Counted from the first letter of the stretch, positions 26,601 to 43,090 are shown. The stretch is DNA of 64,000 nucleotides from Daphnia carinata (GCF_022539665.2 NC_081338.1:7366446-7430445); one strand, 5' to 3'. The notes: generated by a model from the letters alone, not told the origin. Numbers and translations are program-made.

Positions 26601-28130
26601 CCGAATTAAGTATAGAAATGTCATGTCATCGATCCAATCATTACAATTTATTCAGTGTCTTGCCCCAACCAAGAATCTTTTCAGATCCAATGTTACTAGT
26701 AACCTATATTGGGAAAAGAAAAACACCATTAAGCATATCAATTGGTGCTCATGTAACTTACATAACTCATAGATTCAACTTCTGGTGGAAGCTTAGGAAA
26801 GGACATACAAATTCCAGATTAACATCATTGTATAAGGCTCTTGAATGATAAACTAGCACCCGTAGAATGTTGCATTGTTGATAGTTGTGTTCCCAGTATA
26901 TGAAAATCCTTTCCCATTGGATAATTTTTTTTTGTAGATTAGACATGGCTGGCAAAAAGGAGGAGAAATGTTTCGTCATAAATTCAAAAATTTTCCAAGA
27001 AAATTCCGTTCATACCTAAAGAGTCCATGTATGATGTTCATCTCTGCAACGGCAGCAAAATTAAAACATATTTAGGGCCATTTAAGTACCCAGTTCCACC
27101 AACACTATGAACGTAAAGGACAAGTTGTTCTTTAGCCAGAGAAGCAGAATTATTTGAGGCTTCTAGCTGTGACAGAACTATAAAGGATTGCTGTTGTACC
27201 GGATTCATTAACACACGATGGTACTTCTCATTAGACAATTTACATTACTCTATTACTTTACCTCACACCTTAACAGTAATGCACTCTCAGTGTTTTTTCA
27301 ACTACAGGCTGACTCTTCCATCCTGTAACACTTCCAGACTTGACTTGAACCCCCGCTAAAATTCTGTGAAAGCAAAATAATAGCATTAAAAATACTTTTT
27401 CGATAGACAAAAACCAAAAAAGTACCTAATCCATGTTTCATGTTGAACTCGTGCCATTTCTGTGTTTCCATACCACACCCATTTTCCGCCCAAATACAGT
27501 CCCACAATTCTTCAGTTCCTTCGCTGCATGGACTTATTACTAACAATTCTTTTAGTGCAGCACTAACAGAATTTAAATTTAACACACTGTCAGGTGGTGG
27601 ACTGAATAACTAAACAATAAATAATTTTTTGTTAAAATTCTATACTTATTTGGAATTCTTATTTGAAAAGTTTAGGCACCTGACTGTGTTCACCTAATGC
27701 CAACTCATCCTCATGTTCAGTTAGGGATGAGTTTTGAAAAACCTCCTTCACTGTTTGGAAACTGTTTTGTTCCAATTTGTTCTTTTCCCCTAGCTGAGCT
27801 TGTAGACTCAAAAATTTGAGCTACAAAACACGAATGAATAAAAGCAAATAAATAGAATCATTACGTATTAGGCCTACCATCCTTAGCTTTGTTGTTATCT
27901 AATATTTTGTGTTGTTCCAATAACTGGGCCTGCAGCTTCATAATTTGATCTAATAAACAATAATTAATAATTGAAAACCAATATAATAATGTTTATACTT
28001 ACCATTTTTTTGTTTTATTATCTTATCCATTTTTCAATTGTTCCTCCAGCCACGCGTTGTTCTCCAGCCACGCTACTCAATTAACTGCTAATGGGATACA
28101 ATTAACTCAAATTGCTTACATGCCTGTAAT
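26600..28130 (-). pseudogene. Spliced gene fragments inside composite element 1 (PIF1-helicase-like P-loop remnant)
   Basis: On the minus strand, successive frames with splice-like borders encode three parts. First is a Gln/Leu-rich, possibly coiled-coil segment. Second is SAALKELLVISPCSEGTEEL..WAENGCG..QKWHEFNMKHGLG, an unrecognised domain. Third is a segment with PVQQQSFIVLSQLEASNN..EQLVLYVHSVGGTG, which resembles the start of PIF1/Helitron-type helicases (Q-x-F, then a Walker A GGTGK). The Lys-Ser of Walker A is missing, and the frame continues as YLNGPK. Stops and missing joins make an intact protein unlikely. The same fragments recur at 45950-46945 (+) and 49560-50540 (-). Confidence 0.5.
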
Positions 28131-28411
28131 AACGAAACCGACTGATAGATGGCTACGGGTAGAAAAAAGAGAAAAAAGTGCGATTTTTTTTTTTTTTTCC
28201 GCCATTTTTTTTTTTTTTTTTTTTGTAAAACGGATTGCCATATAGCCATACATTTTTATTTGTTTGTTTTTTTTTCGTGAAATTTCTAACGCAAAAACTA
28301 GCTCACTGTTTACTGGTAAACACGAGAGGTTAGCTGAGAGCAGAACATAAGGGTTCCCTTAAAGCCCGCGACGAACGCCACGAGTAATGCTGCCCATATC
28401 TGCTTTTATTA

Positions 28412-28939
28412 TGGCAATCCGTTTTGCTCACCAAATATGTCTGCTGCATCGCGCTAGCGCTGTAACGTACTGGCGCGCTAGCATTGCGTCAAATATTTGT
28501 TGTATTTCAAATATGATTAACTTAATGAAAAAATAGCAATTTTCCCGGCATTAGCATTTAATTTTGAGTATATCCTGTGATATTCAACGAATTCCGGTGA
28601 ATGTCAGTTTTTGCAGGAAAAAATTTTAAGCCCGACGAAATAAGCCCGACTTTTCATAGGCCATGGGCTGGGCTTATTTCGTCGGGCTTAAAATTTTTCA
28701 AAATTGAACGCTGATTCCGAGAAAATTGTTACTTTTTTCATTATGTTAATCGTTTTTGAAATACAACGAATATTTGAAGCAATGCTAGCGTGCCAGTACG
28801 TTACAGCGCTAGCGCGATGCAGCGGAAACATTCGGTGAATGTACATATGTAGAAAATTAGCTAGAAATGTGGCCGTTAGATGGCGATAGAAGTAAAACAA
28901 AAAAATGCCGATGTTTTTTTTTGCTAAAATGGATTGCTA
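28412..28939. mobile_element. Foldback MITE inserted upstream of GPN1
   Basis: This 528-bp element starts TGGCAATCCGTTTTGC and ends GCTAAAATGGATTGCTA, flanked by TA on both sides. Almost the whole length is an inverted repeat. GCATCGCGCTAGCGCTGTAA pairs with its complement near 28798-28820. The centre is a hairpin of AAGCCCGACGAAATAAGCCC and its complement. It has no coding capacity. It shares termini with the composite elements. Its right end lies 120 bp before the GPN1 start codon. Confidence 0.85.
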
Positions 28940-29059
28940 TACGAATTTGCAGACACTTTTTCAAACACGTTTGTCTGTTCGAGCCCGTAATTCGCCTTTA
29001 GTGTTAAGTTTAGAGTGATTTTCTTTTCTCAAACTAAAGGTTTAATAGCAGAAAATTCA

Positions 29060-30470
29060 ATGGCGACAGCAAAAACGGAAGATGATGCCGCAGCTGGTAC
29101 AAATTTATTGAAGAGGCATAAAAAACCGGTCTGTTTAATTATTTTGGGAATGGCTGGTTCAGGGAAAACAACCTTTGTTCAACAGCTAACATCTCGTTTG
29201 CATACCAAGGAAAAACCACCGTATGTAATCAATTTAGATCCAGCTTGTAGGGAAGTTCCTTATCCAGTGAACATTGACATAAGAGACACCGTCAATTATA
29301 AGGTACACTTAATACATATTCAAGTCTTGTCAGATACGCTCACCTATCAGCTACTTTAACACATTTTTCATGCTCATAGGAAGTAATGAAACAATATTCT
29401 CTTGGGCCTAATGGAGGAATCGTGACTTCACTCAATCTGTTTGCAACCAAATTTGATCAAGTTATAAAACTGGTGGAGAAGAGATCTGAGAACACAGACA
29501 TAGCCATTTTTGATACACCAGGCCAGATAGAAGTTTTCACTTGGTCTGCATCTGGAACCATCATCACAGAGACATTGGCTGCTCTTTTTCCAACCATAGT
29601 GGTCTATGTCATGGATACTGTCAGAAGTGTTAGCCCTGTAACATTCATGTCCAACATGCTATATGCCTGTTCCATTCTCTATAAACTGAAACTTCCATTT
29701 ATTATAGTCATGAACAAGGTAAGTTGTATAAATTATGTTGCAAAAAAATAATCTCAGAGATAAACTTTCATATTTGACTTTCTTTTTTCAAGATTGATGT
29801 TGTGAAGCATGACTATGCCCTGGAGTGGATGACAGACTTTGACGCATTTGAATTGGCTTTGAGCAGTGATAGCAGCTATAATGCTAATCTATCGCGGTCG
29901 CTGTCTTTGACTTTAGATGAATTCTATAAGGATCTCACTACCGTCGGATTTTCTGCTGTGACTGGAGAAGGATTCGATGAATTTCTTGCAGCAGTCGATT
30001 CCGCCGTTGTCGAATACGAAACGTACGCATTGTATAAATCTAGCTTAAATTATTATTAACGTTATTTTCATTTTGAAGTGATTACTGTCCAGAACATGAT
30101 CGATTACAGAAACTTCAAGCCGAAGCGCGTTCCAAAGATAAGACTCGCCAAAAAGATAAGTTTGGAAGCGATTTCCAGGAAACAAATCAGAGGCTGGGGA
30201 TTACCACTGGACGATATGTCAGCCAGAGTAACGAGATACTGTTACGCAGCCACGCGGTGGGTGGAGAGTCTAGTAGCGATGATGAGCGTGAGGGACGTCC
30301 TGGAGATGACGATGGTATTAGATTATTTTAATAGGAAATTAAAAATATATATTTAAACAAAATTTTATTTCGCAGATGAAGATGACAGAATTGGCCATCA
30401 ATCTTTCAAAAATTTTTTGGAAGAACAAAAGAAGAAGCAACAATCCAAGTCAAATAGCGCTTCGTCATGA
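29060..30470 (+). CDS. GPN1: GPN-loop GTPase 1
   Basis: Five exons, 29060-29302, 29380-29718, 29793-30022, 30079-30314 and 30376-30470, give a protein of about 380 residues (human GPN1 is 374). The P-loop GMAGSGKT is at residues 30-37 and the GPN motif at 90-92 in SLGPNGG. DTPGQIE is the G3 region and MNK lies at the exon 2 end. A charged C-terminal tail follows. GPN1 (XAB1/MBDIN) pairs with GPN3 and is needed for assembly and nuclear import of RNA polymerase II. The ATG in ttcaATGG was chosen because the residues upstream of it show no conservation I recognise. All intron phases agree. It lies tail-to-tail with GPN3, 165 bp between stop codons. Confidence 0.95.
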
Positions 30471-30635
30471 AACCCAACACAATGGTCTCTTGCACTTTAC
30501 TGTAAGCAAAATAATTTGAATGCGCGTAAAACAATCGACAAATATACAGACCGAATGGAACAGGGCTGCACAACGGATTCCAAAATGGGTCTTTTGTATT
30601 CTTTCGTTAGAAAATGTTACAAGCATTCAATTAAA

Positions 30636-31895
30636 TTATCCACGCCCTTCTTCGTAACCATCATCATTGCCCTCTTCTTCGTCCTCGGGAGGATCGAAAT
30701 CTTCCATTTTAACATCCCTGAAATGTAGTTTACATTATTATAATCGTCTGGTCGCCTGACTTAATTCATAGTATTATACACGATACCTGTCTTCTCCATA
30801 CTGAATGCAGTTGTCTACCGTAAACAAAATGTTCGCAAGGCTGTCTTCGTCTCTAATGTTAAGAGGTGCGAATTTGACTAGTGAGTAATCCTCCAAAACA
30901 CGGCCAATCGCTTCCGTAAGATATCGATGCCGTTCTCGCCATTTCGAATAAATCGGAGATGAGTCATCCGCGCACAAATCTTTCGCGTCTGGCTCCAAAA
31001 ACCTAAAGATAAATGAAAATAGTGGAAAGTAAGTTGTACGAGGCATAAGGAATATTACCTATCTAATTGCTTTCTGCTTTCTTTGCTGAGTAGATCAATT
31101 TTGCTTAAAACATTGACGAAAGCCACTTCAAGGCAGGTCATTGCACTTAAAGCGGCCATGGTTCCAGATATAAATGATGCAGCATTTATCATGAAATGAC
31201 TATCTAAGAGAAAGACGGCGCACAGTCTAAAATCCCATGATTCTAATGCCTCCATCAGTTTCTTCATAACGTTTAGGTGCGTATATAACTCAATTTGGCC
31301 AGGACAATCAAAAATATAGTAATCATCGTCATCATCTCCAAGTTGGTCTTCTAGCCACGGTAAGTTCTCGAGAAGGAACTCCATGCAAAAAACAAGACCG
31401 CCATTCGGTCCAAAATGCATTTCTTCATCTTCCATTGCGTCATCCACGTGAATAAGATCACGGATATCGATCTCCGGCTTGTAATCAAACGCCTCAGCTG
31501 CGGGATCTAAGTTGACAATGTGTATGTTTCGTCGGTTGGCTTGTCCATGTCGCTGCATCTCAGCACAGTATGTCGACTTCATTGACAAAGATCATATTTT
31601 CATTAGTTTGGAGAGCTGATAGCCTGACTATAAAGTTCTTAAAGTATAGCTTAGTGAGGATCTAAAATGTTCTGTTTTGATGCGGAGATATCAAATAAAT
31701 ATGTATAACTCAGAGTAAAATAAAAGGAAAAAGGGGACAACAATAATGGCATACTCACAAAGGTAGATTTAGACTTAGTCCATAAGTAATGACAATATTT
31801 TAAGCATATGCTATTTGAGAAGAAATGTAGATTGTTTAACCATGCCTTACCTTTCCACTACCGGCTGGACCAATAACAATCTGGGCATATCTCAT
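30636..31895 (-). CDS. GPN3: GPN-loop GTPase 3
   Basis: Four exons on the minus strand, 31895-31851, 31576-31059, 31002-30787 and 30717-30636, give 286 residues (human 284). The first exon encodes only MRYAQIVIGPAGSGK, so the P-loop is split by an intron right before Ser-Thr. The GPN loop is in MHFGPNGGLVFCMEF. DCPGQIELY is the G3 region and VLSKIDLL the NKxD-like guanine-specificity motif. The C-terminus is acidic (DFDPPEDEEEGNDDG). GPN3 acts with GPN1 in RNA polymerase II biogenesis. It faces GPN1 tail-to-tail and starts 475 bp from the start codon of the kinase gene at 32371, so the two may share a promoter. Confidence 0.95.
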
Positions 31896-32370
31896 TTTAC
31901 AACTTTTTCGGATGTTTGGGACACGTGAATACCAAAACCGAAGACAAAATTTGTGAATTTCCAAAATAAAAATCCGACAAAAGCCGTCGTCTGCGGGATA
32001 ATGTTGCTAGGTAACGCGACTGCAGTGCTAACATGTCGGGGCGAGAATTTTCTAAAGCATCTGACAGGTTTTGTAGGGGGGTGGAAAAACTAGCAAATTC
32101 CCGTTCGGAAGACGAGCAGCTTTGATACAATATTTGGAACCCTTCTCGATAATACTCAACTTATTTCGCATGACGTCTTCTTCGTTGTAAATCTTCCACC
32201 ACACTTACAAGATACCCGTGCCGATCGTGTAACTTGGATTATTTCTTTGTCTTCAACTTGTAAGTTTGTGTCGCAATACCCGTCTGCAATTTTTTCTTCA
32301 ATTTTCTGTTTTCGTTACTACATGTATAATTTTTATGTGAAATTTATAGCCAAGTTGTACATAATCAACC
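31896..32370. promoter_or_regulatory. Divergent promoter region between GPN3 and the Nak-type kinase
   Basis: 475 bp separate the two opposed start codons. It contains a CRE-like tgacgtc near 32172. No TATA box was obvious. Shared regulation is inference from the spacing. Confidence 0.4.
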
Positions 32371-37215
<4,845 letters not shown>

Positions 37216-38830
37216 CTCATACGTTGATGTGAAGCAAATTTGTTGACATTCCTTCCCATGTATACAAGTCCGGATTCTTTTTTCCCTTGCTGTGTTTTTA
37301 ATTATTACTATACATAATATCGGTCTTAGCAGTTTTATGATCTAATACGCCTTCATTACTGTACGTTTGTTTTCGATGGTTAGTTTGCCATGAGAATCCA
37401 AGTCACTGTTTGTTTAGCGTTGCTAATAACGGTATAGTTTAAATTAAATCTCTTTGCAGGATCATAAGTGTACAACAGTTTTTACGGCCTTCCACAGCAC
37501 TGGCAACTTGCAGCAACTTGCAACTGGCTCGTTACAGCATACCCTTAATGTGTCACGAAAGTTTATCACTTCTTGTTTTGGACAGGGATGACGTAACGAA
37601 AAAGATTATGTGATGTGCACGAATGTGATCAATCGGAAATATAGTATTCATTATCCGCGCAATTGGTTTATAAACTTCTCCTTTGATGTGAAGATCTCTA
37701 GCTTGGATTCGAATGGCAGTAATTTCCCGATAGGGATTCTGTCTAGATGAGATGATATAATACACCACCGACCACGTTTTTTACGATATTTCTCTCTATA
37801 GATGAGATGAGCTGTAATAGGGATACGACAAAGGTATCAGGGAGTTTCAGCAAAGTTTTATACGTTTGGTTAGTTGTCGTTTAGCGGTGACCTACGAATA
37901 TTTCTGCTGCATCGCGCTAGCGCTGTAGCGTACTGGCGCGGTAGCACTGTGTCAAATATTTGGTGTATTTCAAAAACAATTAACTTAATTTAAAAAGTAG
38001 CAATTTTCCCAGAATCAGCATTCAATTTTGAGTATATCCTGTAATATTCAACCAATTCCGATGAGTCTCAGTTTTTGCAGGAAAAAAAATAAGCCCGACT
38101 TTTCTAAGAGTCGGACTAATTAATTCGGGCTTAAAATTTTTTCCTTATTAATATTAAAAAATTAATATTAAAAAACTGTATCATTAAATCTAGATAACTA
38201 TATATGATTCTGATTCAAAATTTAACAAGGAACACGAAAATGAAATTTGTTTTTTAAGGAGAGTTTATTGTTTTTGAATAATCAAAGAAGTTGGATGTTT
38301 CACACTAGCGCTGTAGCCGTCTACCTGTCACATTTCTAGTTAATTCTCTACATACACTGAACGAAAAAACAATAGCCCGACTAACTAAGTCCTACATTTC
38401 TCAATCGGGCTTAAAAATTTTTTCGGCAAAAACTGACACTCATTCGAATTGGTCAGGTAGACATGTGAACCTGGTGGTACCGGAGAAGCTGGATGGCCCT
38501 AACGAAAACCCATCATACCCCATTTTGGAATAAACTAAAGAAATGGCGCAAGAAATTAAAGTGTGTTTCCCCAAGTTTTACGCTTTTTTCCCTTTTTTTA
38601 AGTTAAATCTTGATTTGGATGATAAATTTAAATTTGTTTAAAAACATTAAATTTGTGCCGGATAAAGTTTCTCGTAATGTCCTTTGCGCCCACAAGAGGC
38701 GCCTTAAACCGTGGCTCATCGTGCAGTTTTTTTTTCAGGCATATTTCTAGATTGGCTTAACGCGCGCATTCTGCTGTCTGCACGCGCAAAAATTTGTTTC
38801 ATTCTGATCTACTTTTTTTCTGTCCAGGGT
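37216..38830. repeat. Intergenic DNA with degraded MITE (about 37890-38455)
   Basis: After the kinase gene and its 3' UTR, a rearranged copy of the foldback MITE is visible. It contains GCATCGCGCTAGCGCTGTAG, a central hairpin with TAAGCCCGAC and TCGGGCTTA, and a second half (38285-38455) out of the usual order with tttctagttaattctctacatac. The terminal TGGCAATCC is lost at both ends, and an AT-rich insertion sits around 38140-38280. No gene was recognised between 37216 and 38830. Confidence 0.7.
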
Positions 38831-40785
38831 CACAAGGTAAGTGTTTTCTTGTATTCCTAGTGTGATTAATTTAATATGGTTTTGTTTAACAGTGCCGAGA
38901 AGGACATTTTGCCAGAGAGTGTCCACAAGCTGGTGGGGGCGGTGGCAGTGGTCCGTTGACGTCACAAAGTAAGATGAAAATATCGAAAAAGATGTGCGAA
39001 CTTAACTTCTTGGTGCTTTTTATAGTATGGGGAAGGGGCGTTTCTCGAAGGATTGTCCACAAGGGGGCCGTGGCGGTGGTGGATGTCGTACCTCCCATGA
39101 GGTAAAAAAAACAACAAAAAAACATTTTTAGTGTTCATTTTTAACGAAGAAGAGAGCCATGTAGCAAGGGATTTTCCACAAGGAGGAGGCATTGGTGGCA
39201 GCAAATGTTACAACGTAAACATCAATTGTATCTTCGGAAAAATATTTTATGTTCCAGTGTTCATTGTTTCACCGCAGTGTCATGATGCTGGCCACACTTT
39301 GAAAAGCTGCCCAAACCTATTCAGTGAATTGACAGAAGATGGAAAGCTGAGTGAACAATACATTCTGGAAGCTGTGACATGTAATGAAAATGAACGGATT
39401 AAGGGCATCGTCTGTAGGGAACTCTTTAACAATTTTGCTAAAGTTGTCCTCCAGGTAAGCCATTTTTTCAAACTATATTTTGTGATTTGAAAATATTTGT
39501 TGGGTTTGCTTTAGGTTACAGGAAAAGATGTACCTCAATACATAAAATCATTCTAAGAAGCAGGCCTGCGCCCATTACTACTTCAAAACATTAAGAATTC
39601 TGGCTACATAAAACACCTGTTCAGAAAGCTTCAGTTGCAGGTATTCTTGCCAAAAGAAATTTGATTGCTTGTGCTGTCACGTGCTCCGGCAAAACGGCAA
39701 TCCAATTAATTAACGCTGTGTAATTTTGAAACATCGATGCCCTTGTAATGACTTGATTCAAATGGGTTGGTATGAACTGGGTAAGTTGAAGTAAAAGTAA
39801 TTTTGAGTGGGCACACCGGTGATTGCGACTACTAAAAGGTCCAATTGCATCTAAGATACTCAACAAACCCTTCGTGATATTCGTTGATTAAGTCATCTAA
39901 AATTTTACATTTTTTCATGTAGGCGGCGTACTTGGTACCGGTTATGAACATATTGCTGGAACAAGGTGTTGCTGGTACGTCTCATGCCATGGTTCAAAAG
40001 CCAGAAGTTGTAATTGTCGCACCCACTCGTGAATTGGCCATTCAAATTCACCGGGAGGCGTGTAAATTCTCCTACAATTCGGTTTTAAAATCTGTGATTA
40101 TATATGAAGGAACTGTCACGAGCCATCAGCGGTCAAATCTTCAAGCTGGGTGCAATACTCTTGTCGCGACCGCGGGGCGACTCAAGGATTTTCTCGACCG
40201 TGGAGTATTTGACTTCACGGGGGTCAGGTTTTAAATTTTGGACGAAGCTGATCGAATGCTTGATATGGGTTTCGGCCCCAATATTGGAAAAATTTTCAAC
40301 CATCCAACGAAAGTATGTTCTCGATGGCTTTTGAGTATGAAATTTGACTGATGTAGTATTATTTGTTTCTCTGTAGGGAATCCGTCGTGTTTGTACGTTT
40401 TTCGGCTACATTCCCAGATGAAGTACAAGCGCTGGCTGCGACGTACATGGAAGACGACATATTCGTCACAACAGGCGTTGTTGGTGGCACCAATCCGGAT
40501 GTTGAACAGCGGTTTTTTCAGTGCACGAAAAGAGATAAGAGAGCTGATCGAAGTTTTACAAGATCTCGGTGATGCCAAGACTATCGTTTTTGTCGACAGC
40601 AAAAATACGGCTGGTATTAGGAATATTCTTTTGGCGACTAATGTTGCTGCCTGTGGTTTAGGCAATAGTTTCTGCGTTCTTCGTTCGTTTTTTTACGTAC
40701 TTGATGTTTGTATTGTTTTTCCTAGATATTTCCGGCGTAAACAATGTCGTAAATTATGACTTGCCAACTGATATTGAAAAGTAAG
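38830..40785 (+). pseudogene. Decayed vasa-like DEAD-box helicase gene with introns
   Basis: Fragments run in the order of a zinc-knuckle VASA protein. There are CCHC knuckle relics near 38893-38930 (CREGHFARECP), 39040-39100 and 39275-39320, then the N-terminal helicase part with APTRELAIQI (about 40020) and DEADRMLDMGF (about 40243). Next come FSATFPDE (about 40400) and a C-terminal helicase tail with VVNYDLPTDIE near 40740-40780. Inactivation is plain. There is a stop at 39554-39556, a frameshift and an altered Walker A (CSGKT) near 39690, and a stop at 40232-40234 just before the DEAD box. Sequence is missing between KTIVFVDSK and the LLATNVAA segment. The gene breaks off after 40785. Splice-like borders are retained, so it arose by DNA duplication, not retroposition. 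VASA itself is a germline RNA helicase. Confidence 0.8.
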
Positions 40786-41016
40786 TCCATTGACTTTCTC
40801 TTTAGGCAAAATAGTCCTAATTATTTTCACTTTTGTGATCTAAATGAACTCAAGAGGTGAGAATCACCAAATAAAAGCCATTCAACCCGCTTCTCTTTCT
40901 ACGGCTGATTGCAACATCCGACCCTGCTAAGGTATTGCGTCACCGGCGTAACACGGGCATTTCTTTTTTTCTTTTCAATTTTGGCACTTATCACGAAGTC
41001 TGTACGTCGTAAGAAC

Positions 41017-41405
41017 ATGGTGATCCAAATAACTTGCCTCCTTTTCTTTGTGTCCCTATTGAATTCTGCAGAGAACCTACGTGAGGTAAGAACTTTTCAA
41101 GATGATTTTGTTTTCTCTTCTGTAAGTTATTCTTTCCTTCTTCTTGCAGTGTGATACGGATATCAACTGTGGGTCGAGTTATTATTGTTTCCTCTCGTAT
41201 TGTGAACGATGCATTCCCTGCGATACCCATTTCAATCGCCAACCGGCGCGATCGTTGACCGGTCAACCTATTTGTGCCAGATACGAAGATGATTGTGGAG
41301 TTTGCCTACCAGGGTAAGAAACATAAAGAACTATTTCTGAACTGAAAATTATAGTTGAGTATATGCAGATATCAAGCTCTTATCTCTTATACTACTACGT
41401 ACTAA
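41017..41405 (+). CDS. Small secreted cysteine-rich protein or gene fragment
   Basis: Exon 1 (41017-41085) encodes a signal peptide, MVIQITCLLFFVSLLNSAEN. Exon 2 (41150-41313) encodes eight cysteines in about 54 residues: CDTDINCGSSYYCFLSYCERC then IPC, IC, DDCGVCLPG. A possible exon 3 from 41369 reads YQALISYTTTY and stops at 41403-41405. Signal peptide plus a compact cysteine module recalls TNF-receptor-type ectodomains such as Drosophila Grindelwald, but that is a weak resemblance. Another open segment near 41458-41526 (DNSCKGHYEKLYPSQIQEF) with splice-like borders may be a later exon, but its phase does not fit the preceding exon, so the gene may be broken. Confidence 0.5.
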
Positions 41406-41739
41406 CTATAAGATTATAGTAGGCCATGATCAGAATGAAACAAATTTTTGCGCGTGCAGACAACAGCTGCAAAGGACATTATGAGAAACTTTATCCGTCA
41501 CAAATTCAAGAATTCAAGATCGACACAGGTGGTTGATATAATCTATACAATTTATTTCTGTACAATAAGGCCCACGCCTATCTCTTTGTGCAGCAGGGGT
41601 TTCTTGGGAGCTGTGCTGAATCGGATGGTTCCCACCGATGCTGCTGCTACTGCTGACATTACAACCTCGATTGTACCAAGATGTCGAAGGATTCCTTCTT
41701 CCCAGATGATTGGAATCTATCGTAAATGCTGAAGCTCCC

Positions 41740-42740
41740 ATTGTTGCCTTAAGGGAAGCCTTATGAACCTTTGCTTAAATAAGGCGATCTGAATGCAATC
41801 GTAATACAGTACGTACATGAAGTTGTATCGCAAGTCAAATGTATGGCGAAAAATTTCGATCCTCATTCAGTTAAAGCCGAAGAACAATAATGGAACTCTA
41901 CTTTCTAGTCTTCTCCGAGAGACAGTCGTGTTACAAATCTACACCACGTATTACTGGGGGAATAGCTAAGTTTCTGAAAAAAATTATTTTAAATTTTTAA
42001 AATTATTTTGTTGGGCTTATTTTAAAAGCTGGCCGAACATGATTTCCAGCGGACGGCGCTGCAAGTTCACCAGCCTCTAGCGGCTGAAATCAAAACTATT
42101 TTTTGACATGTGATTCTCATTGTTTACTTTGTTGTTACGTTGAAAGCGTGTATTTGAGTTTACTTCGTCGGAATAGCTTGTTGTTTTTACCTCCACCCCT
42201 ATTATTGATGTGCAAATTTTACGCTGCTTCGTTACCAACACAAAATGTAAGCTGTTGGGCATAGAACAAGGTAATAATAACGTACTTTTGTAAAACCAGG
42301 TCTCATGTTGTATCATTCTGGATAAAGCCATTGTTACAAGCGTGGTAGCATTCATTTCTCAATGCAACAAAATATTCACAGTCTGTAACAGATGATTTTT
42401 TTATTGAAATAAAGCTTCAAGAAATTCTAACAAGATGCGCTATTTTCTATCAATATTCTGCAAGAATTGGATCTCCTATTTACTTTTTTTTGGTCATAAC
42501 TGTATCTGTTCCACTATCACCTTAATTCTGATGGCTATCAAATTAAGGGGATGGTTTTGAAACATTTTCTTCGATTATGATGTGTGTGGTAGTGCTTTGA
42601 AGTGGTATACAGGTCGTACCTTAAAACTGAACTTTAAGAACTTTGAAAGGCCACGTTATGTTAATTTACTATAGTTTACGTTTGAAACTACGCAGATCTT
42701 TTGTAACTTGTAAAGGAGAACATAGTTCATTTTTTAAATT
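41740..42740. other. Intergenic stretch, no gene seen
   Basis: Ordinary AT-rich sequence with no supported exon, RNA gene or full repeat. A short MITE-like phrase with tgggcttattttaaa lies near 42010, which may be a scrap of the local repeat family. Confidence 0.4.
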
Positions 42741-42744
42741 TTCG

Positions 42745-43090
42745 AAATTTTAACTTTCAGTATAACTTCCGGTTTGAAAATGCCTAATAACTCATTATCT
42801 GTTGGTCTGAATGAAAAAAGAACCACATTTTCGTAATCCTCGTGAAATTTGGGGTCGAATCCATGTGTCAGTAGAAAATACCCGAAAATCGCCCAAAATC
42901 GCAAATTTCCCTGAACTATAGTTCAGGAAAAATCGCGATTTTGGCCAAATTGGACTTATCGCCTAAAACAGTTCAAAATACGTCAGACAAACCTTAAATT
43001 TCACGAGGATCACGAAAATCATATTCGTTTTGTTGTGGGCCCAGTATTTCTGGAGATATAGGCTACTTCCTGTCACTTTCGGTATTTTTT
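42745..43090. repeat. Foldback element with perfect central palindrome
   Basis: The two halves are imperfect inverted copies. The left holds ttttcgtaatcctcgtgaaa and the right its near-complement ttcacgaggatcacgaaaa. They meet at TTCCTGAACTATAGTTCAGGAA near 42909-42930, flanked by aaaatcgc and gcgatttt. It lacks the TGGCAATCC ends and the GCGCTAGCGC block, so it is a different family from the MITEs nearby. No coding capacity. Confidence 0.7.

Larger units (their letters stand above)
22883..28240. mobile_element. Composite element 1: TIR transposon with inverted hairpin modules and tRNA-like centre
   Basis: The element is bounded by TGGCAATCCGTTTTAC on the left and its complement GTAAAACGGATTGCCA on the right, each flanked by TA. 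That is consistent with a TA target duplication. Behind each terminus lie an A/T run and the block around tagcCATCTAGCGG or its variant. Two hairpin-rich modules in opposite orientation (about 24650-25105 and 26160-26600) flank three tRNA-like sequences. The right half (26600-28130, read on the minus strand) carries spliced gene fragments that match both arms of the element at 45748-50767. The left half carries a diverged version of part of the same gene, for example an exon ending before a donor near 24470, followed by an exon at about 24528. No transposase was recognised, so this copy is probably non-autonomous. Confidence 0.7.

Noticed and set aside
23400-28900. CRISPR array or prokaryotic island in the repeat block
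   Set aside because: Repeats are inverted and long, with introns and TIRs; nothing resembles short direct repeats with spacers.
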